A stretch of 45,845 nucleotides of DNA from positions 1 through 45,845 of the forward strand of contig JAEUJI010000073.1 in NCBI GenBank assembly GCA_016794805.1. Reading direction: 5' to 3'. This document shows positions 24,721 through 32,813 of this stretch, piece after piece. The position numbers and the translations under genes were made by a program. Each line of letters begins with the position of its first letter. Within the stretch, counting starts at the first letter, position 1. The DNA comes from Gemmatimonadota bacterium (GTDB lineage: Bacteria; Gemmatimonadota; Gemmatimonadetes; Gemmatimonadales; GWC2-71-9). The notes under the pieces were generated by a model, which searched no databases, was not told the DNA's origin, and was given only the letters and a program-made list of their open reading frames with translations.

Positions 24721-26180
24721 CGCGAGACGGCCCGGGCCCGGGCGCGGAGCCCCTCCAGCGCCGCGCCGTCGAGCCAGCGCCCGGCCCGCGCCACGCCGCT
24801 CACCCGGCGGACGTTGCCGATGTCCGCCAGCGGGTCGGCATCGAGCAGCACCAGGTCCGCCACCTTCCCCGCTTCCACCGTTCCCAGGGAGTCCAGCAGC
24901 CCGAGAAAGCGCGCCGGTTCCCGGGTGGCGGCCTGCAGCGCCTCGAGCGGCGTCATTCCGGCCGTGACCAGCAGTTCCAGCTCATCCTGCAGCGCGACGC
25001 CGGGGAGGCGGGTGCCACCTGGGCCGTCGGTACCCGCCATGATCGGGACCCCGGCCCGAATCATCCCTCCCAGGACAGCAAGTTCCCGCCGGTAGAGCGC
25101 GTGCGGGAGCGCGGTGTCCCCGGCCCAGCGGATGTCGGGCGGCGGCTCACCTCCGTCGGGCGTTGCGTATGCCGCCAGCGCCTCCGCCAGCGCCGCCGAG
25201 GGGGGAAGCAGGCGGATATCCCGGAGCAGGACCAGGGTGGGCACCTGCCAGGTCTCGTGCTGCCGCAGGGTGGCGATCACGCTGTCCGTCTTCGCGTCCT
25301 GCTGGGAAGCCAGCATCCGGCGGTAACGGTCGCGGAAATTCTCCTCGGGATCCGACAGCCCGATCCGCGTCAGCAGCCGCCGCCACCACCCGCCCTCGGC
25401 CACCGCGTCCGCGCGGATCCCGGACTCCTCCGAGGCGCACGCCAGCACCACCCCATCGAGGTGCTCCAGCGAGCGCTGCCCCATCCGCGCCGCCTCCACC
25501 ACGCCGAGATCGAGGGTCGAGTGGCCCACGACGTCGAGTCCGGCGGCGTTCGCCGCCTGGAACAGCAGGTAGAAGTACCGCCCTGGCAGCCCGTCCACCT
25601 TCACGAAGTCCGCGCCGCCCTGCTGCAGCAGTTCCACCGACCGGCGCACATCGGCGTCGGAGGCAATCGGGTACGGCGCTCCCGGCACTACCGGGTTCTT
25701 CCCCAGCTTCTTGCCGGTGATCACCAGGCGCGGGCCGAGCACCGCGCCCCGCGCGACCTCGTCCCGCCAGCGGGCGAGGACCGCGAGGTCCCCCGCCATG
25801 TCCCGCACCCCGGTGACGCCGGCCGCGAGCAGGAGCGAAAAGGTGTAGTCCCGGTTGCGCTCGAACCCGACGGCACGGTCTGCACCGGGAAAGAGCGGCC
25901 GGTTGGCCAGGTGGGTATGCATGTCCCAGAGGCCGGGAATGAGGAACTTGCCTCGACCGTCCACCAGCCGTGCGCCGCGGGGGAGCCTGGCCTGGCGGGC
26001 GGGGGTGACGGACTGAATGCGCCCGCCGCCCAGGACGACGGTCATCCCCGGAGCCGGGGGGGCGCCCGTCGCCGAAATGACCGTCACGTCCCGGATGACT
26101 ACAGGGACGACGGTGTCCTGCGCCTGAGCCGGGTCGGGAGTGAGCGATACCACGAGCGCGAACAGGGTCGAGAGAGCCAT
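24717..26180 (-). CDS. Secreted amidohydrolase-superfamily metal-dependent hydrolase
   Basis: A 487-aa exported hydrolase. The ATG at 26180 is preferred over an upstream in-frame start because it gives a short signal peptide ending AQA-QD (residues 18-22). The fold is the composite beta-sandwich plus TIM barrel: GKFLIPGLWDMHTHL with metal ligands His88 and His90, a candidate Lys in DFVKVDG, His in VVGHSTLDL and RSLEHLDG, and Asp in AGTDGPGG. The C-terminal LGTVEAGKVADLVLLDADPLADI is typical of imidazolonepropionase/prolidase-like members. It faces the rest of the locus and has no obvious glycan role. Substrate unknown. Confidence 0.87.
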   Translation of the reverse strand: MALSTLFALVVSLTPDPAQAQDTVVPVVIRDVTVISATGAPPAPGMTVVLGGGRIQSVTPARQARLPRGARLVDGRGKFLIPGLWDMHTHLANRPLFPGADRAVGFERNRDYTFSLLLAAGVTGVRDMAGDLAVLARWRDEVARGAVLGPRLVITGKKLGKNPVVPGAPYPIASDADVRRSVELLQQGGADFVKVDGLPGRYFYLLFQAANAAGLDVVGHSTLDLGVVEAARMGQRSLEHLDGVVLACASEESGIRADAVAEGGWWRRLLTRIGLSDPEENFRDRYRRMLASQQDAKTDSVIATLRQHETWQVPTLVLLRDIRLLPPSAALAEALAAYATPDGGEPPPDIRWAGDTALPHALYRRELAVLGGMIRAGVPIMAGTDGPGGTRLPGVALQDELELLVTAGMTPLEALQAATREPARFLGLLDSLGTVEAGKVADLVLLDADPLADIGNVRRVSGVARAGRWLDGAALEGLRARARAVSR

Positions 26181-26430
26181 CGTCACCGGGTCAGGAGGAT
26201 GAAGAAGGGTCGGGGCACATTCCAAGCCAGATGGCAGAGTGAGGGACCGGCTCCACGGTCCACCGGCCGGGGCCCATCCCGCGCTTTGGGCGTTGCCTGT
26301 AACATGTTACGCTGAAACAGGTTATCCTCTTGCCCCAGACTGGGGAACGAGCCGTTACCATGGGTGTCATTCTTGCCCCGATGGCTCAGCCCTTGCTGAG
26401 CAGGGGCCATCACCACTCACGCACAACCGG
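26181..26430. promoter_or_regulatory. Divergent promoter region between amidohydrolase and the GT39-like operon
   Basis: This 250-bp region is more AT-rich than its surroundings and has no gene. A perfect 12-bp palindrome lies at its centre (listed separately). A TTGCCT at 26293-26298 and TATCCT at 26323-26328 resemble promoter boxes but are 24 bp apart, too far for a standard sigma-70 promoter. Confidence 0.4.
26299..26310. promoter_or_regulatory. 12-bp perfect palindrome GTAACATGTTAC
   Basis: GTAACATGTTAC is fully self-complementary and lies 118 bp from the amidohydrolase start and 120 bp from the next gene start. Its almost exact central place between divergent genes fits an operator serving both. 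No cognate regulator is visible in the window. Confidence 0.4.
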
Positions 26431-28155
26431 ATGCCAGACAAGAAGTTACTCAGAATTCTCGGCCTCATCCTCATCCTCGCCGGCCTGGCCCTGGCCGCGG
26501 GGGGACTGGCCACGTGGCTCTCGCCGGGGAACCGGCACCATGCCGAGGATGTGACTCGGGGGCTCTGGCTCTTCAAGGGCCTGCTGGTCGTGCACGGGGT
26601 CTTCTTTCTGTTCTGGTACCGGATTCCCCACCTCACCAGTGGCGCGGCGCTGCTCTCGCCCCGGGTGCTGGCCCGCGGCGGCGCGGAACCGGCCTGGGCC
26701 CGGTGGGTGGCGTTCGCGCTGGTGCTCCTGGGCCTCGGCCTCCGGCTCCCGGGACTGAACCAGGGGCTCTGGTTCGACGAGATCCAGACCCTGGTCGAGT
26801 ATGTCCGGCTCCCGATGGGCCAGATCCTCACCACCTTCGACAGCCAGAATCAGCACGTCCTCTATTCCCTGGGCGCCCGGGCGGTCACCTCGCTCACGGG
26901 CGAGAGCGCGTGGGCGCTGCGGTTGCCGGCAGTCCTGTTCGGGACGGCGAGTCTCTGGGCCACCTGGTGGCTCGGGCGACAGGTGGCGGGCTGGCGCGAG
27001 GGCCTGCTGGCGACGGCGCTCCTGGCCGTGTCGTACCACCACGTCTGGTTCTCCCAGAATGCCCGCGGTTACACCGGATTGCTGCTCTGGACCGTGCTCG
27101 CCACCGGCTGCTTCCTTCGGCTCCTCTCCGGCAAGTACGAGGATGGCCGCCGCCTGGCGCTCGGCTACGGCATCATCATGGCGCTGGCGGTGTACACCCA
27201 CGCCACCGCGGCCCTGGTGGCGGTGGCCCACGCGATCCTGCTGCTGCTGCTGGTGATCAAGCGCTGGCCCGAGAGCCGGAGCGGGCCGGCCGCGGCCGCG
27301 CTGCTCGCCCTGGTGCTTTCCGGCAGCCTGTCGCTGTTGCTCTATGCCCCGGTGCTGCCGCAGTTCCTGGGCACCCTGACCGAGCCATCGGCCTTCCATG
27401 CGGAGACCGAGTGGCAGAGCCCGGCCTGGCTGGCGCTGGAGGTGATGCGCGGCCTGGCGCAGGGACTGCCCGGCGGGTGGGTCACCCTCGGAGCCGGCGT
27501 GGCCGTCCTGGGGACCGGCGTACTTAGCTACGCCCGGCAGAGCGCCGCCGTGCTCACTGCGTTGCTCCTGCCCGGGCTGGTCACCCTGGCCGCGGTGATC
27601 CTCCTCCGGCACAATCTCTGGCCCCGGTTCTTCTTCTTCTCCGCGACGTTCGCCGTGCTGATCGTGATCCGCGGCGGCTTCGTGCTGGCGCGCCGGGTCC
27701 TGGGGGAGCGCGGCCCGACGGCCGCCGTCGCCGGCACGGTGCTGGTATGCCTCGCGAGCGCCCTCACCGTGCCCCGCGCGTGGGGCCCCAAGCAGGATTT
27801 CGGGGGGGCGATCGGGTACGTCGAGACTCATCGCGCGGCCGCCGATGGCGTGGCGACGGTGGACCTCACCAGCTATCCGCTGACCCGCTATTATGCTCGC
27901 GACTGGGCCCAGGTGGAGCGGCTCGAGGAGCTGCAGGCCGTGGAGCGGGCGCACCCGCGCACCTGGCTGCTCTACACCTTTCCGGTCCGGCTGGCCGCCG
28001 CGTACCCGGAGATCTGGACCCACCTGCAGGCGGAGTACGATTCGGTCGCGACCTTTCCCGGCACCGTCGGCGGCGGGGCGATCGTCGTGCTGACCAGCCG
28101 GCCCGCCCCGGCCACCACCGCGGATTCCGCTTCCACCCCGAGGGCCCCCGAGTGA
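26431..28155 (+). CDS. GT39-like membrane glycosyltransferase
   Basis: A 574-aa polytopic protein. The ATG at 26431 is chosen because it precedes the first helix (LLRILGLILILAGLALAAGG); upstream in-frame residues from 26239 are low-complexity. Two extra N-terminal helices precede the GT-C core, which begins LGLRLPGLNQGLWFDEIQTLVEY with the expected Asp-Glu, then AWALRLPAVLFGTASLWATW and SYHHVWFSQNARGYTG, strongly reminiscent of ArnT/PMT-family proteins. A periplasmic tail of about 130 residues closes it. It overlaps the DPM1-like gene by 4 bp. That neighbour likely makes its polyprenyl-phosphate sugar donor. Confidence 0.82.
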   Translation: MPDKKLLRILGLILILAGLALAAGGLATWLSPGNRHHAEDVTRGLWLFKGLLVVHGVFFLFWYRIPHLTSGAALLSPRVLARGGAEPAWARWVAFALVLLGLGLRLPGLNQGLWFDEIQTLVEYVRLPMGQILTTFDSQNQHVLYSLGARAVTSLTGESAWALRLPAVLFGTASLWATWWLGRQVAGWREGLLATALLAVSYHHVWFSQNARGYTGLLLWTVLATGCFLRLLSGKYEDGRRLALGYGIIMALAVYTHATAALVAVAHAILLLLLVIKRWPESRSGPAAAALLALVLSGSLSLLLYAPVLPQFLGTLTEPSAFHAETEWQSPAWLALEVMRGLAQGLPGGWVTLGAGVAVLGTGVLSYARQSAAVLTALLLPGLVTLAAVILLRHNLWPRFFFFSATFAVLIVIRGGFVLARRVLGERGPTAAVAGTVLVCLASALTVPRAWGPKQDFGGAIGYVETHRAAADGVATVDLTSYPLTRYYARDWAQVERLEELQAVERAHPRTWLLYTFPVRLAAAYPEIWTHLQAEYDSVATFPGTVGGGAIVVLTSRPAPATTADSASTPRAPE

Positions 28156-29045
28156 TCGAGGACGTCTACGAGGACGCCGCCGGCGTCCTGCCCCACGCCG
28201 TCAGCGTGGTGATCCCCGCCTACAACGAGGGGGCCCACGTGGCGCAGCAGGTGCGGGACGTGGAGCAGGTCCTGCGGCAGACCGGCTGGACCTGGGAGAT
28301 CATCGTGGTGGATGACGGCAGCCGCGACAATACGGCCGAGGAGGCGAGCGGCACCGGCGCGCGGGTGCTGCGCCGCCGGCCCAACCGGGGCTACGGCGCG
28401 GCGCTCAAGCTCGGCATCCACCGGGCGAAGCACGACTGGATCCTGATCACCGACGCCGACGGCACCTATCCCGTGAGCGCCATTCCGGTGCTGCTCGCGG
28501 CCGCCGACCGGAACGCCATGGTGGTCGGCGCCCGCACCGGCCAGACTGTGCAGGTGCCCCTGCTCCGGCGGCCGGCCAAGGCCTTTCTCCGCTGGCTGGC
28601 AAGCTACCTGAGCGAGCGCCCTATTCCGGACATCAACTCCGGGCTCCGGCTCATGCGGCGGGACCTGATCGCGCGCTACGAGCACCTGCTGCCCAACGGG
28701 TTCTCGTTCACCACGACGATCACCCTGGCGGCCAACTGCAACGGCCATCCGGTCGAGTACATCGCGATCGACTACCATGCGCGGAAGGGCGAATCGAAGA
28801 TCCGCCCCCGCCATGCCTATGACTTCGCGCTGCTCACCTTCCGGACCATCGTCTACTTCAATCCGCTCAAGGTGTTCATCCCCATCGGGGCCGGCCTGGC
28901 CCTGGTCGGCCTGGGGAAGCTGGCGTACGACATCTGGAAGGACAATCTCTCCGAGACGGTGGTGCTCTGCTTCCTCGGCGCGCTGATCGTCTGGGCGGTG
29001 GGGCTGCTGGCGGACCAGAACGCCCGGATCGGCCTCAAGCGATGA
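28152..29045 (+). CDS. DPM1-type GT2: polyprenyl-phosphate sugar synthase
   Basis: A 297-aa family 2 glycosyltransferase with motifs VVIPAYNEGAHV, IIVVDDGSRDNT, NRGYGAALKLGI and TDADGTYP. These are the marks of dolichol/undecaprenyl-phosphate sugar synthases. Two C-terminal helices (VFIPIGAGLALVGLGKLAYDIW and VVLCFLGALIVWAVGLLA) anchor it. It would load a hexose or aminosugar onto a polyprenyl phosphate for the GT-C enzymes next door. The GTG start overlaps the previous TGA, and its own stop overlaps the next ATG, so the frame far upstream (27747) is not used. Confidence 0.9.
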   Translation: MIEDVYEDAAGVLPHAVSVVIPAYNEGAHVAQQVRDVEQVLRQTGWTWEIIVVDDGSRDNTAEEASGTGARVLRRRPNRGYGAALKLGIHRAKHDWILITDADGTYPVSAIPVLLAAADRNAMVVGARTGQTVQVPLLRRPAKAFLRWLASYLSERPIPDINSGLRLMRRDLIARYEHLLPNGFSFTTTITLAANCNGHPVEYIAIDYHARKGESKIRPRHAYDFALLTFRTIVYFNPLKVFIPIGAGLALVGLGKLAYDIWKDNLSETVVLCFLGALIVWAVGLLADQNARIGLKR

Positions 29046-30013
29046 AGGTCTGGCTCAAGGTCCTGGTCAGCGTCGGGCTGCTGGCGCTGCTCGCCTGGGT
29101 GCTGCCCTGGCACCAGGTCGAGGCGGCCATCGCCCGGCTCTCCGCCGGGACCTGGGCGCTGGTGCTGCTCGGCTTCGTGCTGGGCCACGCCCTCGGGGTC
29201 CTCAAGTGGCGGCTCTTCGTCAACGCCGGGCATGCGGCGCTCCGGGTGGGTGACGCGGCGCTCTGCTACGGCGCCGGCCTCTTCGCCAACCTCTGCCTGC
29301 CGAGCATCGTGGGGGGCGACGTGCTGCGGATGGCGCTGGCGGGGAAGTTCACCCGGCGCCCCGAGGCGGCGTTTCTCGGCGGCGTGCTGGACCGGCTCAC
29401 CGACATGATCGCGATGGCCCTCCTGGTCGCCGGGGGCGCGCTGTTCGCCCGCGGCGCGTTGCCCGACTGGGGCGAGGGGGTCTTCACCGTCGGGCTGGTG
29501 GTGGGGATCGCGGCGCTGGCGTTCGCGCTGCCCTTCGTGCTCCGCCGGCCGATCCGCCGCTGGCCCCGAAAGCTCCGCCGGCCCGTGGGGCGCACGCTCG
29601 TGGCCTTGCGCCGCCTGGTGCGAGATCCCGCCCACGGCCTGCAGGGCCTCGGCCTCTCGCTCACGATCCAGGGCAGCTTCGTGCTGCTCAACGCCTGGAT
29701 GGGCCGGGGGCTGGGCATCGACGTGCCGCTGGCCGTCTGGTTCCTGGTCTGGCCGCTGGCCAAGATCGCCGGGCTGATGCCGATCAGCCTGGGGGGGCTC
29801 GCGGTCCGGGAAGCCACGCTCGCGGCGCTGCTCACGCCCTTCGGGGTGCCATTCGCGCTCGGCGTGGTCTGCTCGCTGCTCTGGCAGACCGTGCTCATCG
29901 GCGGCGGCCTCATCGGCGGGCTGGTCTGGCTGGTCCTCAGCCGCACCCGCCAGGGGACGGTGGACCGCCCCGTCGCCATCATCCACCAGGTCACCCATCC
30001 CGAGCATGGCTGA
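29042..30013 (+). CDS. Lysylphosphatidylglycerol synthase TM-region (UPF0104) family membrane protein
   Basis: A 323-aa protein with about eight helices. Features of the LPG_synthase_TM family (PF03706) are FVLGHALGVLKWRLFV, the NLCLPSIVGGDVLRMALAGKFTRR loop and GLMPISLGGLAVREATL. Members without the synthase domain are often found next to DPM1-like GT2 genes and are proposed to move lipid-linked sugars or lipids across the membrane. Here the order GT-C, DPM1-like, this gene supports a flippase for the polyprenyl-phosphate sugar. That role is inference. It overlaps both neighbours by a few bases. Confidence 0.85.
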   Translation: MKVWLKVLVSVGLLALLAWVLPWHQVEAAIARLSAGTWALVLLGFVLGHALGVLKWRLFVNAGHAALRVGDAALCYGAGLFANLCLPSIVGGDVLRMALAGKFTRRPEAAFLGGVLDRLTDMIAMALLVAGGALFARGALPDWGEGVFTVGLVVGIAALAFALPFVLRRPIRRWPRKLRRPVGRTLVALRRLVRDPAHGLQGLGLSLTIQGSFVLLNAWMGRGLGIDVPLAVWFLVWPLAKIAGLMPISLGGLAVREATLAALLTPFGVPFALGVVCSLLWQTVLIGGGLIGGLVWLVLSRTRQGTVDRPVAIIHQVTHPEHG

Positions 30014-31430
30014 ACCGCATATCGTCATCCTCGGCGCCGGCCCAGCCGGCGTCGGCGCTGCCTGGAAGCTGCGCACCACCGGCAAGGCCCGCGTCACCGT
30101 CATCGAGCAGCAGGCGGTCGTGGGCGGCAACGCCGGCAGTTTCGACGGCACCTTCCAGCGCCTCGACTACGGCAGCCACCGGCTGCACCCCGCCTCCGAG
30201 CCCGAGATCCTGGCCGACATCAAGCGGCTGCTGGGGAGTGACCTGCTCGACCGTCCACGGCACGGCCGGATCCACCTGCGGGGCAAGTTCGTGCATTTTC
30301 CGCTCAAGCCGGTGGACCTGCTGCTCCGGCTGGACAAGGGATTCACGGTCGGCACGCTGGGAGACATGGCGCGGAAGGCCATCGGCGCCAAGCCGGATGA
30401 AGGAGACACCTTCGCCTCGGTGCTCTGGGCCAACCTCGGCCCGACCATCTGCCGCGAGTTCTACTTCCCCTACGCCGTGAAGCTCTGGGGGCGGCCCCCG
30501 GAGGAGTTGTCCGGCATCCAGGCCCGGCGGCGGGTCTCGGCCGGATCCTTCGGCAAGCTGGTGAAGAAGGTCCTCTCGTCCGTGCCCGGGCTCAAGCCGA
30601 AGGGCTCGGGGCGGTTCTTCTACCCGAAGCGCGGCTTCGGGCAGATCTGCGAGGCCTACGCCGACGCCGCCCGTCAGGCGGGGGCGGAATTCCGGATGGA
30701 GACCCGGGTGACGGGACTGGTCCCACCCGCCGCGGAGCCAGGCCGGTGGGCGGTGCAGGTGGAGGGGAAGGACGGTCCCCAGCACATCGAGGCGGACTAT
30801 GTCTGGTCCAGCATCCCGATCACCGTGCTGGCCCGGGCCATGGGCGAGCGGGTCCCCGCCGAGGTGCGCCAGGCCGCCGGCCAGATCAGCTACCGCGCCA
30901 TGCTCCTGATCTACCTGGACCTGCCGGTGGACCGCCTGACGGAGTACGACGCGCACTACTTCCCCGGCGCCGACATCCGGATCACGCGCCTGTCGGAACC
31001 GAAGCACTACGCCGACCGGACGGAGTTGAAGGGCCGGACCACGCTCTGCGCCGAGCTGCCGTGTGACCTGGACGACGCCACCTGGAAGCTGAGTGATGCG
31101 GCGCTGGGCGAGCTGGTGGCGCAGGACCTGGCCCGGGCGGGGCTGCCGCTGCCGGCGGCCCCGAGCGCGGTGTACACCCGCCGGCTGCGCCAGGCGTACC
31201 CGATCTACCTCAACGGGTACGAGGTGCCCTTCGGGGTGCTGGATCGGTGGGCGGAGGGGCTGCCCCGCCTGCTGAGCTACGGCCGGCAGGGGCTCTTCGC
31301 GCACGACAACACCCACCACGCCCTCTTCATGGCCTACTGCGCCACCGACTGCGTGGACGGGGAGCGATTCGACTGGGCCCGCTGGGCCGCGTTCCGCGAG
31401 GTCTTTCGCACCCACGTGGTGGAGGATTGA
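30006..31430 (+). CDS. FAD-dependent oxidoreductase (protoporphyrinogen oxidase / UDP-galactopyranose mutase-like)
   Basis: A 474-aa flavoprotein. The N-terminus is a Rossmann FAD site (IVILGAGPAGVGAAW, then VIEQQAVVGGNAGSF), followed by RLDYGSHRLHP, where UDP-galactopyranose mutase-like and amine oxidase family members bind the flavin. The C-terminal part has GLFAHDNTHHALFMAYCATD. In glycan loci such proteins are often annotated as protoporphyrinogen oxidase-like enzymes of unknown substrate. It is much longer than a typical galactopyranose mutase core. It overlaps the upstream gene by 8 bp and is followed by a hairpin, so it probably ends the operon. Confidence 0.83.
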   Translation: MAEPHIVILGAGPAGVGAAWKLRTTGKARVTVIEQQAVVGGNAGSFDGTFQRLDYGSHRLHPASEPEILADIKRLLGSDLLDRPRHGRIHLRGKFVHFPLKPVDLLLRLDKGFTVGTLGDMARKAIGAKPDEGDTFASVLWANLGPTICREFYFPYAVKLWGRPPEELSGIQARRRVSAGSFGKLVKKVLSSVPGLKPKGSGRFFYPKRGFGQICEAYADAARQAGAEFRMETRVTGLVPPAAEPGRWAVQVEGKDGPQHIEADYVWSSIPITVLARAMGERVPAEVRQAAGQISYRAMLLIYLDLPVDRLTEYDAHYFPGADIRITRLSEPKHYADRTELKGRTTLCAELPCDLDDATWKLSDAALGELVAQDLARAGLPLPAAPSAVYTRRLRQAYPIYLNGYEVPFGVLDRWAEGLPRLLSYGRQGLFAHDNTHHALFMAYCATDCVDGERFDWARWAAFREVFRTHVVED

Positions 31431-31460
31431 CCTACCTGTTGCGGCGACGCCACACCCGTA

Positions 31461-31484
31461 GCCCCTGGACGACGGTCCGGGGGC
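31461..31484 (+). terminator. Strong hairpin after the oxidoreductase gene
   Basis: GCCCCTGGAC and GTCCGGGGGC form a 10-bp stem with one G-U pair and a GACG loop, 30 bp after the stop at 31430. No T-run follows, so termination may be partial or Rho-assisted, or the hairpin may only stabilise the transcript end. Confidence 0.4.
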
Positions 31485-31636
31485 TCCGGGGGCCGTTCCG
31501 GGCGGTTGGAAGAATCGCGTGGCCGGGTGTCGGGCTTCCGGGTATCCTTCCGGTAAGCCTACGCAGGGCATGAGCTTTGCACCTTGAGCAGGCTTCCGAA
31601 CGCACGCCGTCCCGCAGCATCAAGCCAGGAGCTGGA

Positions 31637-32806
31637 ATGAACCCGCTCAAGCGCATCGTCCGCCACGCGCGCCTGACGAGCTACTCCTACCGTGACATGG
31701 ACAGTCCGCCCTTCCTGGTGCTGTTCATCAACAGCATCTGCAACATGAAGTGCGAGCACTGCTTCTACTGGACCAGCCTGAACAAGAAGGACGATCTCTC
31801 CAAGGAAGAGCTCTTTGCCCTGTCGGATTCGCTGGGGCCGATCGAGAATCTGAACCTCTCCGGCGGCGAACCGTTCCTGCGCAAGGAATTCGGCGAGATC
31901 TGCCGCAAGTTCATCCGGACCAACGGCGTCAAGCAGATCTACGTGCCGACCAACGGCTACTTCACCGAGCGCTGCATCGCGGCGATCCGGGAGACCCTGA
32001 AGGAGCCGGGGCTGGAGCTGTTCGTGGCGGAGATCTCGCTCGACGGGATGCCCGAGTTCCACGACAAGTTCCGGGTGGCCCGCCACGCCTTCAAGAAGGC
32101 CATGGAGACCTACGACGCCCTGATCGAGCTACAGAAGGAGGACCCCCGGGTCCGGGTGCACTCGATCTCCACGGCCACCGACGTCAACATGGACGAGATC
32201 AAGCGGCTCACCACCTACCTGTACGAGCGCTGCCCCCAGATGGACCACCACAACCTGGCCATCATCCGGGGCGACCGGAAGAACCCGACCCTCAAGGGCC
32301 CGAGCCTCAAGAACTACGAGGACCTGTATGAGTACATCCGCCGGCTGTGGGCGCCGCGGGAGCAGGGCCGGACGGGCTCCGCCGTGGAGCCGATGCTGCA
32401 GTGGGCCAAGGTCGAGACGGTGAAGCAGGAGCGGCAGGTGGTCCCCTGCAAGGCGGGGAAGATCTCCGGCGTGGTGTATGCCAACGGCGATGTGGGTGTC
32501 TGCGAGATCCACAAGCCGATCGGCAACCTCCGGCAGAAGACGTTCCCCGAGATCTGGCACTCGCCGGAGGCCAAGGCCCTGCGCGAGTCGATCGCCAAGA
32601 AGGAGTGCTACTGCACCACCGAGGTCTTCATGTGGTCCAGCATCGTGTACCAGCCGCTGCCGCTCCTCGAGGCGACCATCAAGGGCAAGGTGTGGAGCAA
32701 GCCGCTCCCGCTCCACCCCTCCGAGCGGCTGGAGGTGTCCCTGGCCGACGGGCCCCCGCCCGGCGGCGCCCCGGAGCCGGTCACCGCCGAGGAAGCGGCG
32801 TACTGA
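31637..32806 (+). CDS. Radical SAM protein with SPASM-like C-terminal cysteines
   Basis: A 389-aa cytosolic iron-sulfur enzyme. The SAM-binding cluster motif is CNMKCEHC (Cys35, Cys39, Cys42), followed by the glycine-rich [13 protein letters not shown] and the EISLDG strand. The C-terminal half has [29 protein letters not shown] and ECYCTTE, the Cys pattern of a SPASM or Twitch auxiliary cluster. ATG 31637 is selected by AGGAG at 31627-31631, five bases upstream; the earlier in-frame start at 31577 lacks this. Such proteins usually modify peptides or sugars; no peptide precursor is seen beside it. A role in making or modifying a sugar or lipid of this glycan is inferred from context only. Confidence 0.88.
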   Translation: MNPLKRIVRHARLTSYSYRDMDSPPFLVLFINSICNMKCEHCFYWTSLNKKDDLSKEELFALSDSLGPIENLNLSGGEPFLRKEFGEICRKFIRTNGVKQIYVPTNGYFTERCIAAIRETLKEPGLELFVAEISLDGMPEFHDKFRVARHAFKKAMETYDALIELQKEDPRVRVHSISTATDVNMDEIKRLTTYLYERCPQMDHHNLAIIRGDRKNPTLKGPSLKNYEDLYEYIRRLWAPREQGRTGSAVEPMLQWAKVETVKQERQVVPCKAGKISGVVYANGDVGVCEIHKPIGNLRQKTFPEIWHSPEAKALRESIAKKECYCTTEVFMWSSIVYQPLPLLEATIKGKVWSKPLPLHPSERLEVSLADGPPPGGAPEPVTAEEAAY

Positions 32807-32813
32807 ACCCGGG

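Noticed and set aside
26193-26315. Small plus-strand ORF preceded by AGGAGG
   Set aside because: The AGGAGG abuts the ATG with no spacing, the 38-residue product is low complexity, and the frame simply continues from an antisense shadow of the amidohydrolase.
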